A program made the position numbers and the translations under genes. Below the pieces are notes generated by a model. The model had not been told where the DNA came from. It did not search any database and saw only the letters and a program-made list of their open reading frames with translations. A stretch of DNA of 64,000 bases, taken from NCBI GenBank assembly GCA_028554795.2, contig CM068831.1:61374769-61438768 (forward strand), written 5' to 3'. This DNA comes from Sinohyriopsis cumingii. Lineage: Eukaryota; Mollusca; Bivalvia; Unionida; Unionidae. Shown one piece after another: positions 18,312 to 29,777 of the stretch (positions are counted from its first letter, which is position 1; each line of letters opens with the position of its first letter).

Positions 18312-18680
18312 TCAGTACTTATCATACACTTCATATGAGATATCAACATATCTGATATCTGTTAAAACTGAGGATGAAAATGCAGGGTCAAAATGTGTTG
18401 GCATTTTAGTAATATCATAGACTCTGAAACCATAAATAACTTCTGTTTCATCGATATAACTAACAGCATAAGAAAATTTTCCCAGTTTAAAATTCTCAAG
18501 TACTAGACGCTTTGTGAGAATTGCATAATCTGTTGCATAACTTAAAAGACCGTGAATGTCTGCTTGCTGTATACTTATGTCACTGGCGGGTAGATTTAAG
18601 TATCCAGCAATCAGCTCTTGAATATTTTCTGTATCTGTTTCCTGCCAGTAATACTTTCCAGCTTCTTTTTTTATAGTTTT
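18312..18680 (-). CDS. E3 unknown protein (fossil)
   Basis: An open stretch of 122 codons on the minus strand reads through to a stop at 18312 without an early ATG. It contains YYWQETDTENIQELIAGYL, LLSYATDYAILTKRLVLENF and TKMPTHFDPAFSSSV. The unbroken frame in otherwise decayed DNA suggests real coding. It may have started by splicing or at a lost ATG. Family not recognised. Confidence 0.4.
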   Translation of the reverse strand, partial: KTIKKEAGKYYWQETDTENIQELIAGYLNLPASDISIQQADIHGLLSYATDYAILTKRLVLENFKLGKFSYAVSYIDETEVIYGFRVYDITKMPTHFDPAFSSSVLTDIRYVDISYEVYDKY

Positions 18681-18704
18681 TCAACGCATTTTTTTTAAAC
18701 TATT

Positions 18705-18893
18705 ATGTATTTCAAGATCTTTATCAATTTCAGGTTTTACAGTTGTAATATAGTCAAGGTCTTGATAAAATATGTCTCATTCGACATCATCACTAAATTA
18801 ATTCTAGACTCAATTTATGATGTTGCCTTGGGTGCCATATCCGGGGCCACAAAGAAGGCTATGTCGGGTAACGGTATCAAACAGTTAGTGTAA
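18705..18893 (+). pseudogene. E3 pVI-like minor virion protein, C-terminal remnant (fossil)
   Basis: The end of the frame (YDVALGAISGATKKAMSGNG) is an amphipathic Gly/Ala-rich segment like the C-terminal part of the pVI-like protein in E4 (ALGALGTAAGMALKKATGMG). As in E4, it lies shortly upstream of the protease. The rest is too decayed to read. It is broken. Confidence 0.4.
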
Positions 18894-18936
18894 AATGCAA
18901 AGCATTTCACTTTTGTCTAACGATTATAAATAAAAA

Positions 18937-19155
18937 ATGCTTAAACCACGAAGCGTTCAGAAACGCAAAACAGCAAAGAAACATAAAACAACTAAACAAA
19001 AGATGAACCCGGAAAGCAATGTAAGGTGGATTCATAGGGCCTTTGCTAGCATGATTAGCGGGAAGTCTCCTTCCCAATATGCTGGGTATAGGACGTGGGA
19101 GAGGATTAAGGCTACCAGGTACCAGGAGGTAGATCGCTCTGCGATCATCCATTAA
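18937..19155 (+). CDS. E3 small basic protein (fossil)
   Basis: 72 residues with a very basic start (RSVQKRKTAKKHKTTKQK) and a C-terminal part containing RWIHRAFASMISGKSP. It lies between the pVI-like remnant and the protease. Its basic charge suggests nucleic-acid or capsid binding; the family is not recognised. Confidence 0.35.
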   Translation: MLKPRSVQKRKTAKKHKTTKQKMNPESNVRWIHRAFASMISGKSPSQYAGYRTWERIKATRYQEVDRSAIIH

Positions 19156-19159
19156 ACAA

Positions 19160-19530
19160 CTTTGAGGTCTTAGATAAACTGAAAGATGTCAGCGGATTTC
19201 AAGGAGTATTTTCTAAAGATGAGTTATCACTTCAACCTGGAGGGAGAAGTTGTGTAAAAAATATCCAAAATGTTAAAGATGGATCTGGTACGCATTGGGT
19301 AGCGATTTATAAAACAATTATTTTGATTCGTTTGGGCTACAGCCAAGTGATAGTATCAAGCAGTTTGTGCTATTGTCCCAAAAGTTAAAAAAATCAATTA
19401 TTCATTTCATCAACTACAGCCAGTTGGAACTGCAGCTTGTGGATATTACTGCGTTATGTTTATCAAACAAATGTCCTCGAGGGCAAAGCACTCTGCAGGT
19501 GATGTTCTGAAATTTATAATATAATTTGCA
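19160..19530 (+). pseudogene. E3 adenain-like cysteine protease (fossil)
   Basis: GTHWVAIY carries the catalytic His of the adenovirus-type (Ulp1/C5) protease family. It is preceded by GVFSKDELS, a pattern matching the upstream part of the better preserved E4 protease (GVFMRDQLP). The downstream cysteine region is recognisable. These enzymes mature capsid proteins. It is broken (several breaks). Confidence 0.6.
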
Positions 19531-19589
19531 CCTAAACCAATTCTGGAAAACGACGAAATTGCAATTTTATCTAATAAGCAAATATAAAA

Positions 19590-19793
19590 ATGACCACATA
19601 TTGCCTAAAGTGCAGAAGTAAAACGGAAAATACACATGAAACTGTGGAAACTACCAATAATAACTGACTAATGCTAAAATGTATCTGTTCTACCTGTGGC
19701 TGGGAAAAGAGCATATTTCTCAAAGTGACTCACTATTACCTGGAGATCAGGGAATGCCAATAATTCCTGATGCTATTCTGGTCGACAATTAAA
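19590..19793 (+). pseudogene. E3 small zinc-ribbon protein (fossil)
   Basis: Starting at an ATG after ATATAAAA, the peptide has YCLKCRSKT, then CICSTCGWEKS: two C-x2-C pairs about 30 residues apart, a zinc ribbon. Small zinc-ribbon proteins of this shape are common beside Polinton structural genes. It is broken (about one break). Confidence 0.5.
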
Positions 19794-20199
19794 TTATAAC
19801 AAAAATGCAAGGCCAGTTTTTTAAGCGAATCGTATAAATGTGAACCTTGCTATAATTTGTGTCTCGAGCAGGATAAAATAGTAACTTGATGCATGTTGTA
19901 ATCAGCGAGCTATAATTGGATCCAGCTTAGAGATTCACAAGTTAACTGGCAAATTACTGAAACCCAAACATGGATGGATCCTGCCTTTTTACAGGTATAC
20001 AGAGCCGTGGAGTCCGCTCGATCAGCAGCTTGATGAAAATGACAGTCCTATCCTGGAGGACGAGCCGTACAATCAGGTCTATGAAATCGCAATGCGCCAT
20101 GACATGTTACCGTGACAACGAAAACGATAAATCTGGTTGCGACCGTATTATGCTTGATGAGTTAAACGATATGAGACTGAAGGAATCGTAAGCTATTCT

Positions 20200-21150
20200 A
20201 AAGGAGAAAATATACACTGGGGCTTGGTAAAAATGTACCGTATGACGATGCACCTCAGAGCGCTGGACCGCATAGTGGTCTCGCACGTGAACTCCGCAAA
20301 CCTAAAAAAAAGTTTCCTCGACGAAAATTTTGTCGCAAATTCAGCTGATGACATATGGGCAATATATATAGCTGATGTATCACACATTGCATAGCATAAT
20401 GACGATAAAATGTACCTGAAGAATATAGTTCATATTTCTAGTAAATATGCGTTTAGTGTGTATGTTACAGATAAAACAGATTTAACCATAACTGCTTCGT
20501 TGAGAGGTATTATTGTCAACACAGAACGAAATCCGGATCAGGTATGGACTGATCATGAAGCGGAGTTTTTTTAATAAAGAATTTGAGCAGTTTCAGGAAC
20601 AAAATAATATCACCAAATACATCACAGGGAATGAAGGAAAATGTGTTGTCGTCGAGAGATTTAATCTTACGCTAAAATAAAAGATCTATAAGCAACTTAC
20701 AGCCAAAAATCACTAACAGGTATGTTGACGGTCTGCCAAAGATTGTGTCGGATTACAATAACACAAGACACAAAGCACTTGTAATGTTTCCAAACAAAGC
20801 TGTAAATAACCCAACACTGGCAAACGTGAATGTGTACTGACGACACAAGTTTAGCATGGGTGATAGTGTTAGAATTTAACTGGCGAAGAAAACTTTTGAA
20901 AAAGGATTCACTCCAAACTGGTCCGTGGAAGTATTCATTGTGAATACATTTTTAACAAAAATACCTGTGACGTATAAGCTGAAAGACTCAGCAGGAGAAG
21001 AAATTATTGGAAGTTTCTACGAACAGGAGCTACAGCGGACAGAGCAGGATATATTTATCATCGAGTGAGTGATAACAAGAAAAAGTAAGAAACATTTGGT
21101 CAAATGGAAAGGCTACAGCGACAGTTTTAATAGTGAAATAAAAATATTTC
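20200..21150 (+). pseudogene. E3 retroviral-type integrase (fossil)
   Basis: Readable DDE integrase landmarks are DDIWAIYIADVSHIA (first Asp), SSKYAFSVYVTDKTD, QVWTDHEAEFF (second Asp) and VVERFNLTLK near the catalytic Glu region. The end has KDSAGEEIIGSFYEQEL, then a chromodomain-like LVKWKGYSDSFNS at about 21095-21135. This is the Maverick type of integrase. It is broken (about eight or more breaks). Confidence 0.8.
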
Positions 21151-21824
21151 ATTAAATCGCTAGCGATTCGATCGCGTGAAGCATAGCGTCCATCAATCCA
21201 ATCCAGTCACTATAAATCTTTTCGTATTTCAAAAGGACATATTTACATTTCACTGGCCTACACAACGATATCAAATATTGTCTTCGTGCTGTTGTTAGTG
21301 CGCACTCTCCCATCAAGTTAAAAATCTTCACAAATAGAAAATTAAAGTTTATATTTCTTCGACGGCCAAAAACTTCTAACTGTCTACGGTTCATAAACGA
21401 CCTTAACTCCCAAAATATTTGATGTTCAGAGGTTCAGAGGCAGTAAGATTAAACGTTTTTATCTTTTTAGCGAGGTGATATTTTACATTATACTGCGATT
21501 TTGTGCGATATAAATTTGTTCATGTTGATGAACTATAGCTGACTCATCTGCAAATTTATCCTCAACGACATGAAATAGATGTGTTTCTAGATCAAATTTG
21601 CGATGTCCTACATGCTGACTGTTATATTGGGATTTGCTGAATCCTGATCCGCTGCAGTATTTAGACTTCTAGCTATCTGTTTTGCATGCTGACTGTTAGT
21701 ATTGAAATTTGTCAAATTTTGATCTGTTGGCTAATGTTCTGTATCTTGATCAATATCGGTGTAAAGATCTGACAGTCTTTTCGCAAACAAGAAATTTGTT
21801 TGAGACATCTTATATACAGGACTT

Positions 21825-22455
21825 TTGTATAATTACTGTAATAAAATGCCGGACAAAATAAGAAGAATATTCAGAGCTAAAATCTTAAATATGAACTTCT
21901 TATTCGATGCTGTCAAGCTGTTAATGAGCAATTTTCTCTTTGAATACAGTCTTTACTCAGCGTTTGATGTGCTACTGGCAGATTCTGATGCACCAATACC
22001 TGAGAAATATATTCAAAAAAATATGTGTTCGATATGATATAAATACTGTTTTGAAATGGGCCCATTGTTGTTTGGCAAGGGAAGATCTAAACATATTCTG
22101 AAAATTGATATGTAATGAAGTGCAATTTTGTGTTAATTATCAAATAATGATATATTTGTTACTCGAGCTAATATTATAAATGCCTTTCAGCTGGAAGAGA
22201 CTGTAAGAAATATGTTCCATGGTGATATTAACGGTGATAGCTCGCTTTGAAGTAGAACGAGAAAAAAATAATTTGATTTTGCTAAGCAGTATAGAACTTG
22301 ATCATATACTTCGACATGGAAAGATATTTGTCGAATACGACAAGGAAACCTTAAATAAATATCTCAGTTACTGCTTGACAAATAGCGATTTCGCTAATAT
22401 TTTAAATAGCAGGTGGTTCATATTGAAAGAAGATTCTAACATTACATTTTTTTGA
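21825..22455 (+). other. E3 open frames of unknown meaning
   Basis: Two plus-strand frames (21825-22037 and 22219-22455) encode 70 and 78 residues without recognisable motifs. They may be parts of decayed E3 accessory genes. No family is proposed. Confidence 0.2.
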
Positions 22456-23282
22456 CAACGCTGATTTACAGACTCCATCAGCAACATATGTTATTGATTG
22501 TGGATGAACACTAAAATATGTTGAAGCTGCATAAATTGATGTAAAGAACATTTCTTCACATGTGACAGAATTCGTTGCCTTAACAGGATGGACAGGTTGT
22601 TTCAGAGTAAATTTACCTTTTCCTTGTCTAGTGTTTTCTTTCAAAGTAACAAGTTCCAAATTCTCAAGTCTAGTATCGATTTTAAATCTGTTCCAGTGGT
22701 TGATGAAAACACCACTTGGGATAGGCCCGTGAAAAACCTCGTGAATAAATATTTGAGACTTATAGGTTATCCGATTAGTATTAGTTCTACCAATCATCAC
22801 AGCAAGATAACCCATATTATTTATATTTCCAATAATATGTCTTGTTTCAGTGTGTCCGATAATAACCTTTTCAAAAGTTTCTTACAAATTATAAATCGGA
22901 TGTGGTTGAAACTCTTCTTGCAAAGACAGGTTGACGATATTATTGTCAGTAACTCTGCCTTTGATATGGCCAACTCTCATTCCGTCTGGAATATCAATAT
23001 CGCTAAACAAAGTACAGATAATTTTGTGTAAGAACATCCCGGTGTATTCGCTATCAGCAACACCTTTCACTTTTATCTTATTAATATTCCAATTGCAATT
23101 TCTGTTTTTATGTTTATCACAACGCCAAGATAGTTACCAACAAAAACATTAGATCTCTGGTGACACCAGAAAATCTCTTTATGTCTAGCAAGATCGTTGA
23201 TGATTATCGGCATCTGGTATAAATTTTCCATAACATAATACTGTGTTTTCCAAATCTTTAATAAACACATTTTACAGCACAC
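22402..23282 (-). pseudogene. E3 HNH endonuclease-like gene, antisense (fossil)
   Basis: Two HNH-like units can be read: FLHKIICTLFSDIDIPDG followed by VGHIKGRVTDNNIVNLSL, and FIHEVFHGPIPSG followed by NHWNRFKIDTRLENLELVT. The pattern is H, then N/D-x-R-x-x-N-L, as in homing-type HNH nucleases. The second is followed by a DNA-binding-like tail (IYAASTYFSVHPQSIT). The gene runs opposite to the rest of E3, just upstream of PolB. It is broken (about two breaks). Confidence 0.65.
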
Positions 23283-23316
23283 ACAATTAAAGAAATATAT
23301 AACAGTAGATATAGGA

Positions 23317-23535
23317 ATGTTGAAACTTGCCGATATAGCAGAGAAAAGTCTGTTCTCGACAGAAAGATATCAGGTCTCAAAACACTCAACCGCATTTGCT
23401 GGTTTTGATAACAGTTTTCGATTCAATAATAAACGTTTATTTTCAAATTTCTCTGCAACAAACTTATATCATCTGCTTAAGCCAACATTTAAATCCCAGC
23501 TTGACGCGTACAAGGGTCTAAAGAACATAGAGTAG
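23317..23535 (+). other. E3 open frame upstream of PolB
   Basis: 72 residues (MLKLADIAEKSLFSTERYQV...) with no motif known to me. It could be the decayed N-terminal part of PolB or a separate gene. Confidence 0.25.
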
Positions 23536-23589
23536 TTCCATATAAAGCTTTCTAAGCTAAATATATCTATGTAATTCCCACAGGCTCCT

Positions 23590-26500
23590 ACGTCATAGGA
23601 CCTTGCGGCAGAGCATCTTGCTGCTAGGCAATGTGGGGAATTTGCTGATCATTATGTCACATTAAAATCTATTCGAATTCTAACAGTGACAGATTTAATG
23701 TCGTTGTCAGATAATATACTTCAGGAGATATGGAAGAAAATATAGGAGTACACTACATCTGGGTCTGGCTGGAAATTTGATAAGATAACCGAAATACTGT
23801 TCCACACTATGAAATATAATCCACTGCGAGGTAACTCATATGCTGAACTCCCAGTTAAGATAAATAAACTCAAAATGTTGTATTAATGTAAATAAATATG
23901 CTAAAAATCATCTTCCAATGGACAGTATAATCGGCGTCATTTTCAGCACGAGATCATCCTTGTCAAGTATCAAATAGTACTGGTCCTGTTAATATTCTAA
24001 ACTTTAGCGGGATTGTCTTTCCTGTTTCTGCATGTCAAATTCCAAAATTCGAAAAACAGAACAATCCCTTGTTACCTGGATGTATTAATGTATTTGGTGT
24101 CGATGATAAACCAAATATATATCCCCGATATAATAGCGATCTAGCGTCACAAGAAAACATCAAATTTACCATTTTATAAAAGTCACTACGCCTGGATAAA
24201 AGACTTTAATGGGCTTGTAGGAGGTCAGCCTAATAAGCATGAGGAAAATAAATATTTCTGTGCCAGCTGTTTGCACGGCTGTATATTCCAACATGTACTT
24301 GATAAACTTCTCGCATACTGCTATAATGTTCAGAAAACACATGCCTGGCGAAGATGAAATATATTACAATTTACAAATTACAGACACAAGATGAAATGCG
24401 TTTTATAGTGTATGCAGATTTTGAGTTTATTTTACTGCCAATGCAAGAAGCAGAAAACAATCCTGATAAATCAACGACGAGACAAATACATCAGCATATT
24501 CCCTGTGGAACTTCGTATAAAGCCGTGTGTGCTGTTGATATATCTTTATCAAACCAGTAATGATTTAACGTGGAAAGGAACCTGCTGTCTGGCTGCTAAG
24601 GAACCTTATCGACGAAATTGATCTCATCATGATGTTACTGACTAAGAAAAAAATGAAACCACTAACAGTAAAACAAGAAGCTGAATTTAATTTAGCAGAA
24701 ATATGCCATATTTGTGAGGGGGCGCTTGGGTCTTACCAAGTAAAAGAGTACTGCCATATTACTGGAAAGTATCGTGGTCCAGCACATGATACATGTAACT
24801 TAAAATATACCGCACCGGATTTCGTTCTTGTTTTATTTCATAATTTCAGAGGATATGACACCCACATTATAGTTGAAGCGTTCGGTAATAAAGATCTAAT
24901 AAACCGCCTAAAATGAATAACAATAATAAAGTAAAGGTTATCCCAAATAACATGAAATATACATGTCAGTGACACTAGGCAAGATAAGATTTATTGACAG
25001 TCTGCAGTTCATGGCAGCATCGATCGACTAGCTAGTAAAGGGCTGCAGTAAATTTAATAATTTGACTCAACATTTCGGTGATCAATCAAGTTTACTGACA
25101 CACAAAGGTATCTTTCTCGACGAATATCTAGACGATTGGACCAGATTGGATGAAACGTGTCTTCCTGACAAAGATACGTTTTATTCTAGGTTAACTCTTG
25201 AGCGTGTTAGTGATGGTAATTATGCTTATGCGAAATCGAGTTGGGATTCGTTCGGCTGTAAACACATAGGGGATTACCGCTATCTGTATCTTATCACATA
25301 CGTGCTTTTGCTTGCAGATATATTTGAAAATTTTAGAGATGTCAGCGCTGATCGCTACTAACTCGACCCAGCTTGGTACAATTCGGCATCCGGACTAAGT
25401 TGGGACACATTATTCAATCGCAGTAAGATAAAACTGGAGTTGTTAACAGACCCAGATATTTTCACCTTTATAGAACGTGGCATCCGAGGCGGAATAAGTG
25501 TTATAACAACAAACTATGTCTGGGATAATAATAAATATCTACCCGACTACGATAGTACAGCACCATCAAGTTTTATGACCTATCTAGATGCAAATAATTT
25601 ATATGGTTACGGATTATTGGGGTCTATGCCGGTCGGTTGGTTTATGTGGATCAGTGAAAAAACGTTTTTCAAAGAAACTGATAAAACTATACCGGATTAT
25701 GTTAGTTATCTCATAGAAGTTGATATTGACTATCCTGTTGAGCTGCACGATGCGCATGACGACTTTCCATTTTGTCCAGAATCAACGCTGATCGACTACT
25801 GTTTATTATCAGAAAAACAGAAATTATTCGCCTAGTGCTAGCACTAGTGGTAAATCTGTTGTTCGAAAACTAGCTCATAATCTGCTTGACAAACGGAGTT
25901 TGTCATTCTGAAATTTTAAAACAATCAGTTGGTCATGGGTTAAAATTAAGAAAAGTTCATCGTGTGCTAAATTCGATCAATCACCGTGGATGAAAGTTAT
26001 ATAGACTTAAACACAGCACGACGAGCAGCTGCGAAAACAGAGTTCGAAAAAATATTTTCAACTTTTACATTAAAGCGTCTTTGGCAAGACCATATAAAAT
26101 GTTAAAAAGCGAGTCAGTATTGAGATAGTAACGTAGAACGTCGTGATAAACTTGTAGCATCTGACGATCTTGTCAGTATGAAAATATTTAATGAGAAAAT
26201 AGCAGCCATTCAGCGCAGAAAGAAAAACTTGAAGTTGAATAAGCCAGTTTGTCTGTATGGCAGTACTAGAGATATCAAAAATGGCTAATGTACCAATTTA
26301 AGTTGCATGTTGCAGAGCTGTTATTTACAGATGGTGACTTATTTACAAGATAAAATCGGATGATATTTATCAAGAGTTTTACGATAACAGAGAAATGTTT
26401 GATCTTTCAGATTATCCAAAACACAGCAGATTCCACTGTGATGATAAGAAGAAAGTAATATGAAAAATTATGGATGAGATAATTTTGGTTAGTTCATCGG

Positions 26501-26780
26501 ATTGCGTAGTAAAACGTACCGTCTACAATTAACTGATAATAAAATTAGGACACGAGCTAACGAAAGAAACGTTTTATTTAGATAAGGTAATATGATATGT
26601 TAACTATAAAGCTGCGTTAGACGGATTTTCTGGTTATGTTGAGATGATGGCAATAAGATCAAATTGACAAAATTGAGAGAGATGTTATCATAAAATCTGG
26701 TCTTTTTTATTTTGTTGATTAAAGATACTGCTCTGATGGGATACATTTGTGTTAGGTTATAAAAAGTCTGTTAGGGTTGA
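23590..26780 (+). pseudogene. E3 Maverick-type DNA polymerase B (fossil)
   Basis: The N-terminal part has SGIVFPVSACQIPKFEKQNN. The exonuclease region has FIVYADFEF. A CHICEG...EYCHITGKYRGPAHDTCN block (about 24705-24800) is a hallmark of Maverick polymerases, followed by HNFRGYDTHIIV. The palm hallmark YLDANNLYGYGLL lies near 25585-25620, and the C-terminal region with FDLSDYPKHSRF near 26395-26440. It replicates linear element DNA by protein priming. It is broken (more than ten breaks). Confidence 0.9.
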
Positions 26781-27061
26781 ATTTACCAAGGTGAATTTTC
26801 TAGATTGGTTATTGCAATAAATCTCTAGCGATTGATGTAAATATTTTGTGAATATCAAAAATATCTCGACACTTGGCTGTGTAAATTGGCGATTTTTTAA
26901 AAACAAAATCTCAGCAAGTTATGAATATCACACATGCATTTAACAATCAGACGGGTGACCTTCAAATCCCAGCGAGTTATTAATAGCCGATTGGAATTTT
27001 GTGTGAATGTTAGGAATAGTATGTTTGTGTGAATCTGAGGTGTAGTAATTTTGTGTGTAAT

Positions 27062-27331
27062 ATAAATATAGATCGCTCTTGATTTCAAGTAAAAACCGCA
27101 GTATTGAGTATAATTGAGCGTATCTAAGCCAGCCCTATTTTATATGACGACGATGATGATTCAGTGGTAGGTCCTTGACAGGTAATTAATAATGAAATCG
27201 ACGTTGCTACCTCAGCAAGTTGTTTTCGTATTTTGTTTAGACTAACAGGGGGTTCTTGGAGGGGATAATTATGATGTCGTCCTAATACAAAATAGGGGTT
27301 AGGCTGAGATACCCCATTTAAGCCCACTACT
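27062..27331 (-). repeat. E3 right terminal inverted repeat
   Basis: This is the reverse complement of 16111-16380 over nearly the whole arm, ending ...CCCCATTTAAGCCCACTACT at 27331. It is followed by LINE-like sequence. Confidence 0.85.
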
Positions 27332-28682
27332 GTCGAGGCCCACAACTAAGCAGATTTAGCGATGTCAACATAATAACCACTCTCACAAAAGTCCACGGGG
27401 TTGAACTAAAATATATTTACCCTAACGCAAACTACATCATTATCTGGTGTAACACAAACCAACAGGTAGAAAAATATATGGAACTTGGGAGAATTGGCTT
27501 GATAGCACTGGCAGTAAGCAGATATCAAGCAGTTATCGACCAGAGCAAAAGTACAAACCAAAACACAAACAAAAAAGGACAAAAAGCCATAATTTTCATC
27601 GGAAACAGAAAAAAACTTAAGCATCGTAAGATCAATTGAATAAAACAACTCACACAGCAGAGCTAATTTTCTATTTGAAACAAATATCTAATACTTATAA
27701 AAATGGATTCAGAACAACAAGTAATATAATTCGTGTGGGTACCATCCTTTATAGACATCCCGGGAAATGAAAGAGCAGATAAGAACGCTAAATTAAAACA
27801 ACAGGAAACAATAATCAAAGAAATTAAATACAGCATACAGGAGACTGACTACATAAGTAGGAGGGAAAATGACGCAAAATGGCAATACCACCAAAAAGGA
27901 AGAATATTATTCACTATCCTAAAACAAGTTAATCCCAACGTCACCAATCCGAAAATAAAGAACACGCATGCCACGATTACTATCAACCAAATTAAAACAT
28001 AATATACTTATAGCAGGTAGTTGGGCAAATTCCTTACAATTACTATCGCAAGGGGAACATTCTGTCCTCATTGCCCAAAATCAGAAGACTTACATCATGA
28101 TTTAATCGAATGTAAACACTACACTACTCAAAGGAAAAAGCTCCAGGAAAATCAGAATAAAATAGATATACCAGGTACATACCCGGAATAGTTCATGCCA
28201 TCTTGTAAAAACAAAACTTTGACATATTTCAACATTCTGAATTTCCTTTCAGAAACAGGAAAGAAAGGAAAAATATAAACTCCACTTCACCTATTCAAAA
28301 ACATCATCTGTATGTATTGACTATTCTACCACTCCCCCCCCCCTCCCATATTCCTTCCCAATATATTTGACTGAACTTATAGCAATTTTACATCCACTGT
28401 AGGACCTCATGAGAGAGGCAGGGGAAACAGAACGAGTGATGAAAGAGGAGAGACACCAGGTCGCATAGGGTCCGGTTCAACCTTTGCGCAGACTCAGACC
28501 CAACATAAGTTGTGATGGAACTCCCTGTCTTTTGTACGTCTACCAGTTGTATAAGACATTGCTTAGTTAGGACAATGCAGTTAGTAATGGGTCAGAAATA
28601 TACGTAATATTATATATGTATAGCCTATCTTTTGCTGAAAAAAAGCGTTAAACCCTAGAACAAAAACAACATCGAAATTAGG
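27332..28682 (+). mobile_element. LINE A, 3' part (I-clade-like)
   Basis: The first part reads as the RNA-binding region of an ORF1 (ITTLTKVHGVELKYIYPNA). After a jump, RNase H C-terminal sequence follows (WVPSFIDIPGNERADKNAK, about 27735-27790), then a zinc-finger C-terminus (FCPHCPKSEDLHHDLIECKH, near 28070-28110), ending at about 28278. A 3' UTR runs to 28682 and ends with GCTGAAAAAAAGCGTTAAACC and an AAC-rich tail. The endonuclease and RT are missing from this copy. Confidence 0.7.
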
Positions 28683-29771
28683 AGTAAATAGCAAATTCCC
28701 CAGCTAAAATATGTAAGTCAAAGCCCAAGACCGGCATGACCGGCTACACAATGTGGACATAAATAGAATAGGATAGAAAGGTCAATACATGGCAAGATTG
28801 GCGATACCCCAAGATAACTGGTCCTTAAAATCACGTTTAATAAGGTGATTTAAAGACCAAAAAACCATCAGGCTCAGTCTCACATTGGGACACAATTTGG
28901 AAAATAATCAATTTGAAACTTAAGATATTAGCCATGTAAATTTTAATATGTATTAACTTACCAATTAACAGATCTTAATTTCGCACACCCAAATATGTAA
29001 TGTAATGCATTGAGTCTCCATTCTAAATTTCGGCAAGGCGGTAAATTTTATGTTCTGAATAAGAGGCCAAACTTAAAAACCCAAGGATAAGGGTCGCCAT
29101 GCGTGACGCCTTGGTGGTTCCCTTTCCCCCTTTCCTCCCCATGCTCGGCCGGACACGATACATAATTAGTGAGCGGTGCTCATATTAAGGAGGTTGAGGC
29201 TCTGATTTCCTCTCGTGCGAGTAACTAAAGATCCCACGGTGTGGAAATTAACCAGATGTATATGCGCGAATGGGCGAACACATCTTTAATCCAAAGTCTG
29301 TCAGTCAGTCTGGCTACATTCCATTCCATTCTATTCATTCATTCATTCATTCAATTCGAGCTCATGCGCTTGACTCGATCACACCTACACTGGACACTAT
29401 TCACTTATGATACCAAACAAGTTTCGAGTTGTACAATCAACTACGACTGTGGATCTTAAGAGATATTGCGGCACGCCCAGCAGTGCGATCAGCAGAAGAG
29501 GCCTAGCAGGCCTCCAAGCATCCGTGACCTATCGAAGAGGCCCAACCGCCCGCTAAGCAGCCCGCCGACCCGTATCTATTTGCTGAGGTGGACCAGCAGT
29601 CCGCTTAGAAGTGATCTAGAAATACCCGGGCAGCAGAAATTAGGAAGTAGGAACTGTGTTCTTTATTCGAAACTTGAGATAGGGAAATAAATGCTTTTCT
29701 AATTGGGCTAATTCTGCTGGAAACAAAGCATCCTGTGGTATTTTCATTACTTAACTCTCAGCTCAACACGT
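28683..29771. other. Intergenic DNA between LINE A and E2
   Basis: No gene supported. An imperfect (CATT)n microsatellite lies at about 29319-29353. The remainder is unassigned. Confidence 0.5.
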
Positions 29772-29777
29772 CTTATG
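29772..29777. repeat. Left target site duplication of E2 (CTTATG)
   Basis: CTTATG directly precedes the AGTAGTGTATGGGG terminus and recurs at 37545-37550 directly after the complementary terminus. Confidence 0.9.

Larger units (their letters stand above)
16111..27331 (+). mobile_element. E3: Maverick/Polinton-type element (fossil)
   Basis: The ends are inverted repeats: 16111-16380 pairs with 27062-27331, and the termini AGCAGTGAGC / AGTAGTGGGC begin with AG and resemble that of E2 (AGTAGTGTAT). Between them lie protease, zinc-ribbon, integrase and PolB remnants on the plus strand and an HNH gene on the minus strand. Its PolB is of the classical Maverick type and differs from that of E1. No clear 6-bp target duplication is visible. 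The element is broken (well over twenty lesions) and looks the oldest in the window. Confidence 0.8.
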
